NCBI RefSeq assembly: GCF_020037125.1
Contig: NZ_JAIQDG010000007.1
Coordinates: 1 to 64,000 of the forward strand
Source of the DNA: Myxococcus sp. RHSTA-1-4
GTDB lineage: Bacteria; Myxococcota; Myxococcia; Myxococcales; Myxococcaceae
Length of the DNA: 64,000 bases
Direction of reading: 5' to 3'
This document shows, in pieces, positions 21,076 through 28,949 of the stretch. The notes under the pieces were generated by a model. That model made no database searches and was not told the DNA's origin. It saw only the letters and a list, made by a program, of their open reading frames with translations. How positions within the stretch are numbered: the stretch's first letter is position 1; each line of letters opens with the position of its first letter. Both the position numbers and the translations under genes were made by a program.

Positions 21076-21814
21076 CCGTCGCACCCTCCATGAACGGCGC
21101 CGTCAGCACCCGAAGCTCGGGCGCGGAGGATTCCAGGAACCCGGCCGGCGGGCCCAGGTATGCACACCTTCCGCCCGCCACCACCAGCACCCGGTCCGCC
21201 AGCCCCTTCAACTGCCGGTAGTCATGCGTCACCACCAGCCCGCCCAGCCCCCGCGCCTTCAGCGACGCCAGCACGTCCTCCACCTGTGACGCCGCCCGCC
21301 TGTCCAGCCCCGTGGTGGGCTCGTCCAGCAACAGGTAGCGGGGCTTCAACACCAGCGCCCGCGCAATCGCCGCCCGCTTCTTCGCCCCCGGCCCCAGCTC
21401 CGGCGGCAGCCGGTCCGCCCACGCCTCCAGCCCCACCTGCGCCAGCGCCGTCTCCACGTCCTCCTCCGGAGCCTCCGGGTCCGCCAGCCGCACATTCTCG
21501 CGCAGCGTCCGCCAGTCCAGCAGCGCCGGGCCCTGCACCAGGTACGGCGCCTTGCGCCGAAGCCGCACCAGCTCCCGCTCGGGCAGCGTGTCCACCCGCT
21601 CGCCCCACAGCTCCACCTGCCCCGCGTCCGGCCGCAGCAGCCCCACCGCCAGGCGGCACAGCACGCTCTTCCCGGAGCCGCTCGCTCCCGCGATGAAGGT
21701 CAGCTCCCGCGTGGACACCTCCGCCGTCAGTCCTTGCAGCACCTGCCGCCCCGCCTCGAACGCGACGCGCACGTCCGTGAAGCGCAGGGTGTCTTCGGCG
21801 GGGGAGGGGGTCAC
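21068..21814 (-). CDS. MlaF-type ABC ATPase, subunit with degenerate signature motif
   Basis: This is a 248-residue ABC ATPase. It has Walker A GASGSGKS (43-50), Q-loop Gln94, Walker B LLLDEP with Asp164-Glu165, and H-loop His197 (VVTHD). The signature, normally LSGGQ, reads LGPGA at 140-144, followed by the normal KKRAAIARAL. This subunit therefore supplies a complete catalytic half-site but a poor signature. The start is GTG 21814, seven bp after the permease stop. It lies between a permease and the MCE gene in the lipid-transport operon and likely pairs with the second ATPase at 23412-24110. Confidence 0.9.
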   Translation of the reverse strand: MTPSPAEDTLRFTDVRVAFEAGRQVLQGLTAEVSTRELTFIAGASGSGKSVLCRLAVGLLRPDAGQVELWGERVDTLPERELVRLRRKAPYLVQGPALLDWRTLRENVRLADPEAPEEDVETALAQVGLEAWADRLPPELGPGAKKRAAIARALVLKPRYLLLDEPTTGLDRRAASQVEDVLASLKARGLGGLVVTHDYRQLKGLADRVLVVAGGRCAYLGPPAGFLESSAPELRVLTAPFMEGATDG

Positions 21815-21821
21815 GGTCGGC

Positions 21822-22568
21822 TCACAGGCGCAGCAACTGGAAGGCGAGGGATACGGCGAAGTCGATCAACAGGCACCCCAGGCTCGCCGCCACCACGCCG
21901 GCGGTGGTGGCCTCGCCCACCGCCTCGGCTCCGCCTCGCGCCTTGAGGCCCGCCACCGCCGCGGCCAGGGGAATGTACAGCCCGCAGCCTCCCGCCTTCA
22001 GCACCGCCGCCAGCAGGTCCCACCCGTCCACGTAGCGCGGGTCCATGAAGGACCGCCCGTCCACGCCGAAGGCGAACCCCGCCACCGCCACCGCGGACAG
22101 CGTCGCCGCGATGGTTCCCAGCACGCTCAGCAGCGGCACGCCCAGCACCCCGGCAATCACCCTCGGCGCTACCAGGTCGGCGTGCGGGTCTCCCGCGGAC
22201 ATCTCCAGCGCCTCCACCTGCTCGTTGACGCTCATGGTGGACAGCTCCGCCGCGTGGCCCGCGCCCGCGCGCGACGCCGTCAGCAGCGCGGACATCACCG
22301 GGCCCAGCTCGCGGATGAGCAGCTCGAAGTACGCGGGGCCCAGCACCGCCACGTTGCCCACGAAGCGCCGTGCCTGGCTGTTGGCAATCGTCACCAGCAC
22401 CGCGCCGAAGAAGGCCATGCCGGACATCACCAGCCACACGCTGCGGCCACCCAGCTCGTGGAGTTGCGCGAGCGACTCGCGCCAGGGCACTCCGTTACGC
22501 AGTGAGGAGCGCACCGTGCGCGCCAGCATCACCGCCGGCGCTCCGAAGAAGGAGAGCACCGTGCTCAT
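21822..22568 (-). CDS. MlaE-type ABC permease (second of two)
   Basis: This 248-residue integral membrane protein of the MlaE family has about five or six hydrophobic segments. The conserved block ELGPVMSALLTASRAGAGHAAEL (about residues 80-102) is followed by a conserved EALEMSAGDP... LVAPRV block. ATG 22568 overlaps the stop of the upstream permease (ATGA), so the two are coupled. It is clearly diverged from that permease, which suggests a permease heterodimer in the inner membrane. It is followed directly by the ATPase with a canonical Walker B site. Confidence 0.9.
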   Translation of the reverse strand: MSTVLSFFGAPAVMLARTVRSSLRNGVPWRESLAQLHELGGRSVWLVMSGMAFFGAVLVTIANSQARRFVGNVAVLGPAYFELLIRELGPVMSALLTASRAGAGHAAELSTMSVNEQVEALEMSAGDPHADLVAPRVIAGVLGVPLLSVLGTIAATLSAVAVAGFAFGVDGRSFMDPRYVDGWDLLAAVLKAGGCGLYIPLAAAVAGLKARGGAEAVGEATTAGVVAASLGCLLIDFAVSLAFQLLRL

Positions 22569-23338
22569 TCCATCCACCCCGACAGCAGCGAGGTGAGCAG
22601 GAAGTCGAGCACGAAGATGGCCGCGCACCCTCGCACCACCGCGCTCGCCGCCGCCTGTCCCACCGCCCGCGCCCCGCCTCGCGCGGACAGTCCCACCGCC
22701 GTGGACACCAGCGAGATGGCCAGCCCGAAGGCGCCCGTCTTCACCACGCCCCCCAGGACGTCCAGCGGGCTCAGCATGTGCGCGAACGTCCCGAAGAAGG
22801 CCCGTACCGGCAGGCCCAGCGTGAGGAGCGCCGCCACGGCCTCGAAGAGGATGGCCACCAGGAAGGTGAAGGTGCTCAGCGCCAGCATGCTCAGCTCCAT
22901 GGCCACCACCCGCGGCGCCACGAGGATGGCGAACGGGTCCAGGCCGATGCCGCGCAGGCCTTCAATCTGCCCGCCCACCTGCATGGTGGCCAGCTCCGCC
23001 GCGTTCCTCGCGCCGATGCGCGCCGACATGATGAGCCCGAGCAGCAGCGGGCCGAACTCCCATAGCACCCCGTACCCCGACGCCCACCCCAGGAAGGCCC
23101 GCGCCCCGAAGCGCTGGATGTAGAGCCCCGCCTGGAGCACGACGATGACGCCCGCCAGCGCCGCCGTGGCCAGCGCCAATGGCAGCGAGCCGTAGCCGAA
23201 CTGCACCAGCGCCCGCGCCAGCTCGCGCCGCTCCAGCCTCGGCAGCCCCAGCACCGTGCGCCCGGCCACCAGGCCCAGCGCTCCCGCGCCGCGCACCGCG
23301 TCCAGGCCCATGCGCCCCACCCAGCCCAGGGCCCTCAT
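22565..23338 (-). CDS. MlaE-type ABC permease (first of two)
   Basis: This 257-residue MlaE-family permease has the block EFGPLLLGLIMSARIGARNAAEL cut into conserved parts: the GLIMSARIGARNAAEL segment at about residue 102, then GLDPFAILVAPRV. An amphipathic N-terminal helix precedes five or six membrane segments. ATG 23338 overlaps the stop of a 26-codon mini-ORF by ATGA, and its own stop overlaps the next permease's start in the same way. The first six codons (MRALGW) are duplicated at the mini-ORF start. It is an inner-membrane part of the phospholipid transporter. Confidence 0.9.
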   Translation of the reverse strand: MRALGWVGRMGLDAVRGAGALGLVAGRTVLGLPRLERRELARALVQFGYGSLPLALATAALAGVIVVLQAGLYIQRFGARAFLGWASGYGVLWEFGPLLLGLIMSARIGARNAAELATMQVGGQIEGLRGIGLDPFAILVAPRVVAMELSMLALSTFTFLVAILFEAVAALLTLGLPVRAFFGTFAHMLSPLDVLGGVVKTGAFGLAISLVSTAVGLSARGGARAVGQAAASAVVRGCAAIFVLDFLLTSLLSGWME

Positions 23339-23440
23339 GCGAGCACCTCGTCCGGGGCGTGCTTCGGAGCTTCCGCGGAGGGACCGTTGTGCACCACCCA
23401 GCCCAGGGCCCTCATGCGAGCACCTCGTCCGGGGCGTGCT
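23317..23440. repeat. tandem duplication, 77-bp period, at the ATPase/permease junction
   Basis: A 47-bp sequence is repeated exactly at 23317-23363 and 23394-23440. It spans the last codons of the ATPase gene, the ATGA stop/start overlap and the first codons of the permease. The period is 77 bp. The diverged part between the copies still resembles the ATPase C-terminus (VHNGPSAEAPKHAPDEVLA against VHDGPPAPELEHAPDEVLA), so a single tandem duplication followed by drift explains it. Confidence 0.9.
23335..23415 (-). CDS. 26-codon mini-cistron made by tandem duplication
   Basis: Starting at ATG 23415, which overlaps the ATPase stop as ATGA, the frame encodes 26 residues: MRALGW, copied from the permease N-terminus, followed by a copy of the ATPase C-terminus ending HAPDEVLA. 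Its TGA overlaps the permease ATG at 23338. The duplication thus preserves an unbroken chain of stop/start overlaps from ATPase to permease. It may be translated only to keep ribosomes coupled. A function for the peptide is not implied. Confidence 0.55.
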   Translation of the reverse strand: MRALGWVVHNGPSAEAPKHAPDEVLA

Positions 23441-24110
23441 CCAGCTCCGGCGCGGGCGGCCCGTCGTGCACCAGCCGCCCACCGCGCAGGTACAGCCAGC
23501 GGGGCAGGGGCAGGTCCACCGGGGCCTCGGGCGCCGCCACCAGCAGCGTGCCGCCGCCGGCCACCTCCAGCAGCACCCGCGCCACCTGCCGCGCCGTGCC
23601 CGGGTCCAGCCCCGCGAAGGGGTCATCCGCCAGCAGCACCGAGGGCCGCGCCGCCAGCGCCCGGGCCAGTCCCGCGCGCTTCTTCATGCCGCCGGACAGC
23701 CGCTCCGGCAGCGTGTCCGCCGCGTCCGCCAGCCCCACCGCGCGCAGCACCTCGTCCGCCCGTGCCCGGGCTTCCGCCTCCGGCACGCGGCGGCGGGTGA
23801 GGGGCAGCAGCACGTTGTCGCGCACCGTCAGCGAGTCGAAGAGCGCGTCCGTCTGGAACACCATGCCGAAGGCGGCCTGCCTCGCGCGCCGCTCGCCGGA
23901 GCTCAGGCGCGCCGCCTCCTGCCCGTCCCACAGCACGCGTCCGGAGGCCGGGGCCACCAGTCCCGCCAGCGCCTTCAGCAGCGTCGTCTTCCCCGCGCCC
24001 GAGCGCCCGAGCACCAGCGCCCGCGTGCCGGGAGGCAGGGCGCAGTCCACCCCCGACAGCACCGTGCGCGTCCCGTACCGTACCGTGAGGCCATCCGCGC
24101 GCAGGTCCAT
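23412..24110 (-). CDS. MlaF-type ABC ATPase, subunit with degenerate Walker B and H-loop
   Basis: This 232-residue ABC ATPase has Walker A GRSGAGKT (35-42), Q-loop Gln86 and an intact signature LSGGMKKRAGLARAL (138-152). In Walker B the catalytic Glu is replaced: LLADDP has Asp162-Asp163. The H-loop His is missing: the region after the beta strand reads GTLLVAAPE. Its own ATP site is therefore probably weak, while its signature is normal. It is the first transporter gene of the operon, 21 bp after the MopE-like lipoprotein gene. It most likely heterodimerises with the ATPase at 21068-21814. Confidence 0.9.
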   Translation of the reverse strand: MDLRADGLTVRYGTRTVLSGVDCALPPGTRALVLGRSGAGKTTLLKALAGLVAPASGRVLWDGQEAARLSSGERRARQAAFGMVFQTDALFDSLTVRDNVLLPLTRRRVPEAEARARADEVLRAVGLADAADTLPERLSGGMKKRAGLARALAARPSVLLADDPFAGLDPGTARQVARVLLEVAGGGTLLVAAPEAPVDLPLPRWLYLRGGRLVHDGPPAPELEHAPDEVLA

Positions 24111-24131
24111 GGCCGGAAGTCCGCTCCCGCC

Positions 24132-26075
24132 TCAGGGCTTCCAGCGGACGAGCGTGCCGCTGAAGCCCGCGCCCCAGACCTCCGCAGGCCCGGTGCCCTC
24201 GAGCGCGTTGAGCGTGTGGGGCGCCACGGTGACGCTGCTCCACGCCGTGCCGTCGAAGAAGTGGACGTCATTCGTGGCGGACGTCACCACGTAGAGCGCG
24301 GTGCGCCCGAAGGCCAGCAGGGCGCGAAGGTCCGCCGTGCCGCCTCCGGGGGCGGGCTTCACGCTCCATGCCGTCCCCGCGCGCTCCAGCAGCAGGCCGC
24401 CATCTCCCGCCACGTACGCGAGCCGGGGCGTCAGGACGCGCACCGCTCGCAGGTAGCCGGTGCTCGCCGGAACCCCCAGGTCCTCCTTGAGCCAGGTGCT
24501 CCCGCTCGCGGGCGCGCGCCACGCCACGGGGCGCTCCTCGCTGTCCACCACCTCCGAGCCCACCGCGAGCAGCGTCTCCGGGCCGAGGCCATGGATGGCG
24601 CGCAGGTTGGCCGCCACCCGGGTGACGGCCTGGGGCGCGGCCTGTGTCGGCGCGCCCTCCACGTACTCCCAGCGGATGACACGCCCCTGGCTGTCCACCA
24701 CGAACAGCCGCACCGTGGAGCCCTGCTCGAAGCCCACCATCCCGTTGATGCCGCTCGTCGCCGGGCCGCTCACGCGCTCGCAGGTGTCGAGCGCCTCCGG
24801 CCGCACCGTGGCCAGCTCGCCCGCGCTCGAGCCGAGGAACACGCGCCCGTTGCTCGCCGCCCACGCCGCCTGCCAGGTGCCGTCGCAGCTCGCCACGGGC
24901 GTGAAGGTGGCCCCACTCACGTGGACCACCCGGCCCGTCTCGCCCGCCAGCCACCCCCGGTTCTCTCCGTAGGGCGCCACCGCGTTCCACCTCGCGTCCG
25001 CGGCGCCGACGGTGTCCTCCGTCCACGCCACCGCGCCGCACCCGGCAGCGTCCTCGTCCACCGTGCCATCGCAGTCGTTGTCCAGCCGGTCACACCCGTC
25101 GGTGGCGCCCGTGGAGGCGAAGCGCGAGCTCTCGTCGCAGTCGTCGCGCACGGTGGTGGCCCCCGGAACGGGCTCGGTGCACCGCGAGCCCGCCTCCGCT
25201 CCGGCCTTCCCGTCCCCGTCCTCGTCCACGTACCAGGCCACGGGCTGCTGCTCGCTGACACACGCGGCGGACGAGACGCCCTGGCAGGTCCTCACTCCCG
25301 GGCAGCCCAGCTCCGTGGCGCAGGTGGCGCCCACGGCGAAGTCGTCATCGTCCCTGGTGCCGTCGCAGTCCTCGTCCACGCCGTCGCAGAGGGACTCCCG
25401 CTGGCCGGGATGGATGTCGGCGTCCCCGTCATCGCAGTCACCCGTCCGCGTGGCCGTCCCCGCGGGCTGGACGCAGGCCGGGACGGGCAGGGCGTCCCGG
25501 GCTCCGTAGTCGTCCCCGTCCCCGTCCGCGTAGAAATTCCGGGCGTCGGGCGCGTCGGCCTCGCCATTCGCGCAGTTGTTGTCGATGCCGTCGCACAGCT
25601 CGGTGGCGCCCGGGTGGACGCCGGGGGCGTCATCATCGCAGTCCGTCCCGGGGAGCGCGCCCTGGCCGGAGACGTAGCCGTCGTCATCCAGGTCCTCGGC
25701 CCGCAGCGCCAGCCGCGCGCTGGTGACGCCCTCCACCGGCACCTGGGCCTCCACGGACTGCTCCGCCACCAGCGGCCCATTGCAGGAGCGCTCGTGCGCG
25801 GTGGCCGTCAGCGTCAGGTTCCGGCTCCACCCCTCGCGGCCCAGAATCGCCACCGTCCGCTCGTCGCTGCGGGCGCTGGCCTCCACCGGCACCTCCGTGG
25901 AGTCCGTGCGGGACGGGTCCTCCCGGTCCACCACCCTCAATGTCAGACACGCGGGATGGAAGGTGGCGTAGGAGATGGACACGCGCAGTGCCCCCGCGCT
26001 GGGAGGCGCGTCCTCCTTCCGGCATCCCATGAAGAAAACCGCCACCAGCGGCACACCGAGCAGGAATAAACGCAT
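24132..26075 (-). CDS. MopE-like Asp/Cys-rich lipoprotein with C-terminal beta-propeller-like region
   Basis: This 647-residue protein has a lipoprotein signal with Cys18 (VFFMGC). Residues 30-125 are beta-rich. Residues 128-346 carry MopE-type metal-binding repeats: TDCDDD, LCDGIDNNC, DCDDGDADIHPG, LCDGVDEDCDG, YVDEDGDGK and GCDRLDNDCDGTVDED. Such calcium- or metal-binding repeats are common in myxobacterial surface lipoproteins. Residues 350-647 look like a repeated beta-sheet fold (WNAV..., GWLAGETG, AYVAGDGG). ATG 26075 gives the good signal peptide. The gene ends 21 bp before the lipid-transporter ATPase on the same strand, so it may lead that operon. Confidence 0.8.
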   Translation of the reverse strand: MRLFLLGVPLVAVFFMGCRKEDAPPSAGALRVSISYATFHPACLTLRVVDREDPSRTDSTEVPVEASARSDERTVAILGREGWSRNLTLTATAHERSCNGPLVAEQSVEAQVPVEGVTSARLALRAEDLDDDGYVSGQGALPGTDCDDDAPGVHPGATELCDGIDNNCANGEADAPDARNFYADGDGDDYGARDALPVPACVQPAGTATRTGDCDDGDADIHPGQRESLCDGVDEDCDGTRDDDDFAVGATCATELGCPGVRTCQGVSSAACVSEQQPVAWYVDEDGDGKAGAEAGSRCTEPVPGATTVRDDCDESSRFASTGATDGCDRLDNDCDGTVDEDAAGCGAVAWTEDTVGAADARWNAVAPYGENRGWLAGETGRVVHVSGATFTPVASCDGTWQAAWAASNGRVFLGSSAGELATVRPEALDTCERVSGPATSGINGMVGFEQGSTVRLFVVDSQGRVIRWEYVEGAPTQAAPQAVTRVAANLRAIHGLGPETLLAVGSEVVDSEERPVAWRAPASGSTWLKEDLGVPASTGYLRAVRVLTPRLAYVAGDGGLLLERAGTAWSVKPAPGGGTADLRALLAFGRTALYVVTSATNDVHFFDGTAWSSVTVAPHTLNALEGTGPAEVWGAGFSGTLVRWKP

Positions 26076-26274
26076 TGCCTGTGCATTCCCGGGCGCGCCC
26101 AGCCGCCCGCCTTCATGACGCAGTGAGGTCAGAAACCCAGGAGACCCCGAAGTCACCCATAGTCCGCCGCGCCCGGCATCGTCCAGACGCGTGAATGGCC
26201 ATAGCCCCCTACATCACCTCCGTTATATGGCGCGCCGAACCGCTCCCCCTGGTCCGACTCCTCCCCGCCCGCCC
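26076..26274. promoter_or_regulatory. divergent region, lipoprotein operon / RND efflux operon
   Basis: This is a 199-bp gap before the likely TolC start at 26275. The sequence GTTATATG at 26222-26229 is the most AT-rich hexamer and could be a -10 element for the efflux operon, about 45 bp ahead of the start. I cannot identify a repressor operator, and no TetR or MarR gene adjoins the operon. Confidence 0.35.
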
Positions 26275-27711
26275 ATGCCCGCCGCCCGCTCCGCTCTCGC
26301 CATGCCCCTGTGTGCCTGGCTCGTCCTGTCCGCGCCCGGTGCCCTGGCCCAGGAGGCCGGCACTCCCGGTACGGCCCCAGCAACCCCGGCGCCAGGGGCG
26401 GCTCCGACGTCCGGTGCGGCTCCGGCGTCCTCCGCGTCCGGCTCCGCGGCTCCGGCCGGGCCCGCTGCCGGGGCGGCACCGCTGACACTGGAGCGCGCGG
26501 TGTCCCTGGCCGCGGAGCGGAACGAGGCGGCGCTGGCGGCCCGGGAGCGCGCGAAGGCCGCCGAAGCCCGTGTGGCCCGGGCCCGCGCCTTCTTCTTCCC
26601 GGAGCTGACGGCGGCGGGCACCTACACCCGGCGCTCCAACCAGACGACGCGGAACGTGGGCGGCCAGGAGGTGGTCCTCCAGCGCTTCAATGCCTTCGGC
26701 GCCAACTTCGTCGCTCGCGTCGTCCTGTTCGACGCCCGGGGCTTCCCCCTGTACCGGGCGGCCCGGCTGGAAGGCGAGGCCGCCGGGCTGGACGCGGTGG
26801 AGGCCCGCCGCCAGGTGTCCTTCGAGGCCGCCAATGCCTTCCTCATCTCGCTGGCGGACCAGCAGGTCTTCCAGGCCGCCGAGCAGCGGCTCGCCTTCGC
26901 CCGGAAGTCCCTGGAGGACGCCCAGGCCCGGGCCCGGGCCGGCCTGGCCAGCACCAATGACGTGACGCGCGCGGAGCTGGAGGTGGCCAGCGCGGAGGTG
27001 CAGCTCACCAGCGCCCGGAATGCCGCGCAGACGAGCCGCCTGGAGCTGGGCTACCTGCTGGTGGAGCCCGTGGAGGGCTCCCTGGCCCCGCCGGCCACGC
27101 TGCTGTCGGACGCGGCCCAGCCGCTGACCGGGTACGAGGCGCTGGCCCAGGGCGCGGCGGACCGGCGCCCGGACATCCTCTCCCAGCGGCTGCGCGTGGA
27201 GTCGCTGAAGGCCAACGCGAAGGAGCCGCTCGCCCGGCTGCTGCCCGCGCTCGGCGCGTCGTACACCTACCGGCTCACCAACGAGGCGGGCCTCACCGGG
27301 CGCACGGGGGACGGCTTCTTCTCCGTGGACCTCACCTGGAGCCTCTTCGACGGCGGCGAGCGCTACGCGGAGCGCCGTGAGCGCGTGGCCCTGTCCCGGG
27401 CCGCGGCGCTGGAGGAGCAGGCGGGCACCCGCCGGGTGGACGTGGACATCCAGCGGGCGCGGGTGGGGTTGGAGAACGCACAGGCCGCGCTCGCGCAGAG
27501 CGACCTGGCGGTGCGCGCGGCGCGGCAGAACGCCGAGGAGCAGGGCATCCTCTACCGCCAGGGCCTCTCCACGGCGCTGACGGTGGCGGATGCGTCGCTC
27601 CAGTTGTTCGAGGCGGAGGTATCCCAGGCTCAGAGCCGCTATGCACTGGGTGTGGCGCTGCTGGGACTCAGGGCGGCGGTCGGACTCGATCCTTTGGGGA
27701 AGGAACCGTGA
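26275..27711 (+). CDS. TolC-family outer-membrane efflux protein
   Basis: This is a 478-residue outer-membrane channel. ATG 26275 gives a signal peptide ending GALAQ. A Pro/Ala/Gly/Ser-rich linker of about 45 residues follows, then two OEP repeats (LTLERAVSLAAERN near residue 70 and the second near 290). Helical barrel features such as RAGLASTNDVTRAELEVASA (about 222-241) are typical of the family. An upstream ATG at 26227 is in frame but has no better ribosome site. Its TGA overlaps the GTG of the adaptor gene, so it is the first gene of a three-gene RND operon. Confidence 0.9.
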   Translation: MPAARSALAMPLCAWLVLSAPGALAQEAGTPGTAPATPAPGAAPTSGAAPASSASGSAAPAGPAAGAAPLTLERAVSLAAERNEAALAARERAKAAEARVARARAFFFPELTAAGTYTRRSNQTTRNVGGQEVVLQRFNAFGANFVARVVLFDARGFPLYRAARLEGEAAGLDAVEARRQVSFEAANAFLISLADQQVFQAAEQRLAFARKSLEDAQARARAGLASTNDVTRAELEVASAEVQLTSARNAAQTSRLELGYLLVEPVEGSLAPPATLLSDAAQPLTGYEALAQGAADRRPDILSQRLRVESLKANAKEPLARLLPALGASYTYRLTNEAGLTGRTGDGFFSVDLTWSLFDGGERYAERRERVALSRAAALEEQAGTRRVDVDIQRARVGLENAQAALAQSDLAVRAARQNAEEQGILYRQGLSTALTVADASLQLFEAEVSQAQSRYALGVALLGLRAAVGLDPLGKEP

Positions 27712-28949
27712 AGGGAATGCGACGCGCAGGAACGCTGACGCTGGCCGTGGCCGTGCTGGCCATGGGTGCCGGTTGCGAGAAGAACGCGGAGGCGTCGAAG
27801 GCCGGCCCGGGCGCGGCGGCGGCTCCCAAGGGAGGGGGGCGCCCCGGTGGCCCGGGAGGCCGCGGGCCCCTCCAGTTCCCCGTCGAGGTGGCCCCGGTCG
27901 AGGCCCGCGACGTGGAGTACGTGGTGAACGCGGTGGGCTCCGTGGAGGCCTTCGAGCGGGTGCAGATCACCGCCCGCGTGGCCGGCGCCGTGGAGCGCGT
28001 GCTCTTCGCGGAGGGCCAGGCGGTGAAGAAGGGCGACGTGCTCGCGGAGATTGAACCCGCGCGCTACGCCATCGCCGTGCGCTCCGCGGAGGCCGCGCTG
28101 GCCAAGGCGAAGGCCGCGCTGGCGGAGGCCCAGGCCGGCGCCGAGCGCCGCGCCGCCGTCAATGAGGCCAGCCCGGGCCTGCTGCCCGTCGAGCAGCTCG
28201 AGACGTACCAGACGCGCGCCCGCACCGCGGAGGCGGAGGTCGCCGCGGCGAAGGCGATGCTGGACCAGGCGCAGCTCAACCAGCGTGACGCCTACGTGCG
28301 CGCCCCCATGGACGGCGTCCTCCAGACGCGCACCGTGCAGACGGGCCAGTACGTGCAGCCCGGCCTCGTCATGGCCACGCTGCTGAGGCGCGAGCCGCTG
28401 CTGCTGCGCTTCACCGTGCCGGAGGCGGACGTCGCGCGCATCCTGCCGGGGATGACGGCGCGCTTCACCGTGCGCTCCATGAGCGGCGGCTTCACCGCGA
28501 AGATCACCCATGTGGCCGAGGCCGCGGACGACGCGAGCCGCATGGTGCCGGTGACGGCGGAGATCTCCGGTGAGGCCGTCCAGAAGCTGCGGCCGGGCGC
28601 CTTCGCCACGGTGACGGTGCCGGTGGAGACGCGGGGCGGCAGCCCGGTGGTGCCCCAGACGGCGGTGCGCCCCAGCGAGCGCGGCTTCCTGGCGTACGTG
28701 GTGGAGGGCGACAAGGCGCGCGAGCGGGTGCTGGAGCTGGGCATGCGTACGGCGGACGGCCGGGTGGAGGTCCGCGACGGCCTGAAGCCCGGTGAGACGC
28801 TGGTGGTGCGCGGCGGCGAGGCCCTGCGCGACGGCGTGGCGGTGCGCGTGGCGGAAGGGCCGAAGCCCACCCTGAAGGGCGAGCCGGGCGCCAGACCCGA
28901 GGGCGGTGGCGACGCTGGCGGCCCCAGCGGCGGAGGTGCCCGCAGATGA
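27708..28949 (+). CDS. RND efflux periplasmic adaptor lipoprotein (AcrA/MexA-like)
   Basis: This 413-residue membrane-fusion protein has a lipoprotein signal with Cys23 (AMGAGC). After a Gly/Pro-rich spacer come the lipoyl/barrel-sandwich segments (RVEALF-like VERVLFAEGQAVKKGDVLAEI near 105), an alpha-hairpin (about 125-185), a beta-barrel (SGEAVQKLRPGAFATVTVPV) and the membrane-proximal domain. The start is GTG 27708 after GGGGAAGGA, overlapping the TolC stop. Its own stop overlaps the pump start by ATGA. It bridges the inner-membrane pump and TolC. Confidence 0.94.
   Translation: MKGMRRAGTLTLAVAVLAMGAGCEKNAEASKAGPGAAAAPKGGGRPGGPGGRGPLQFPVEVAPVEARDVEYVVNAVGSVEAFERVQITARVAGAVERVLFAEGQAVKKGDVLAEIEPARYAIAVRSAEAALAKAKAALAEAQAGAERRAAVNEASPGLLPVEQLETYQTRARTAEAEVAAAKAMLDQAQLNQRDAYVRAPMDGVLQTRTVQTGQYVQPGLVMATLLRREPLLLRFTVPEADVARILPGMTARFTVRSMSGGFTAKITHVAEAADDASRMVPVTAEISGEAVQKLRPGAFATVTVPVETRGGSPVVPQTAVRPSERGFLAYVVEGDKARERVLELGMRTADGRVEVRDGLKPGETLVVRGGEALRDGVAVRVAEGPKPTLKGEPGARPEGGGDAGGPSGGGARR

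Noticed and set aside
22565-23626. Longer permease reading frame with about 96 extra N-terminal codons
   Set aside because: The extra part is the ATPase gene read in the wrong frame; ATG 23338 with ATGA overlap is the natural start.
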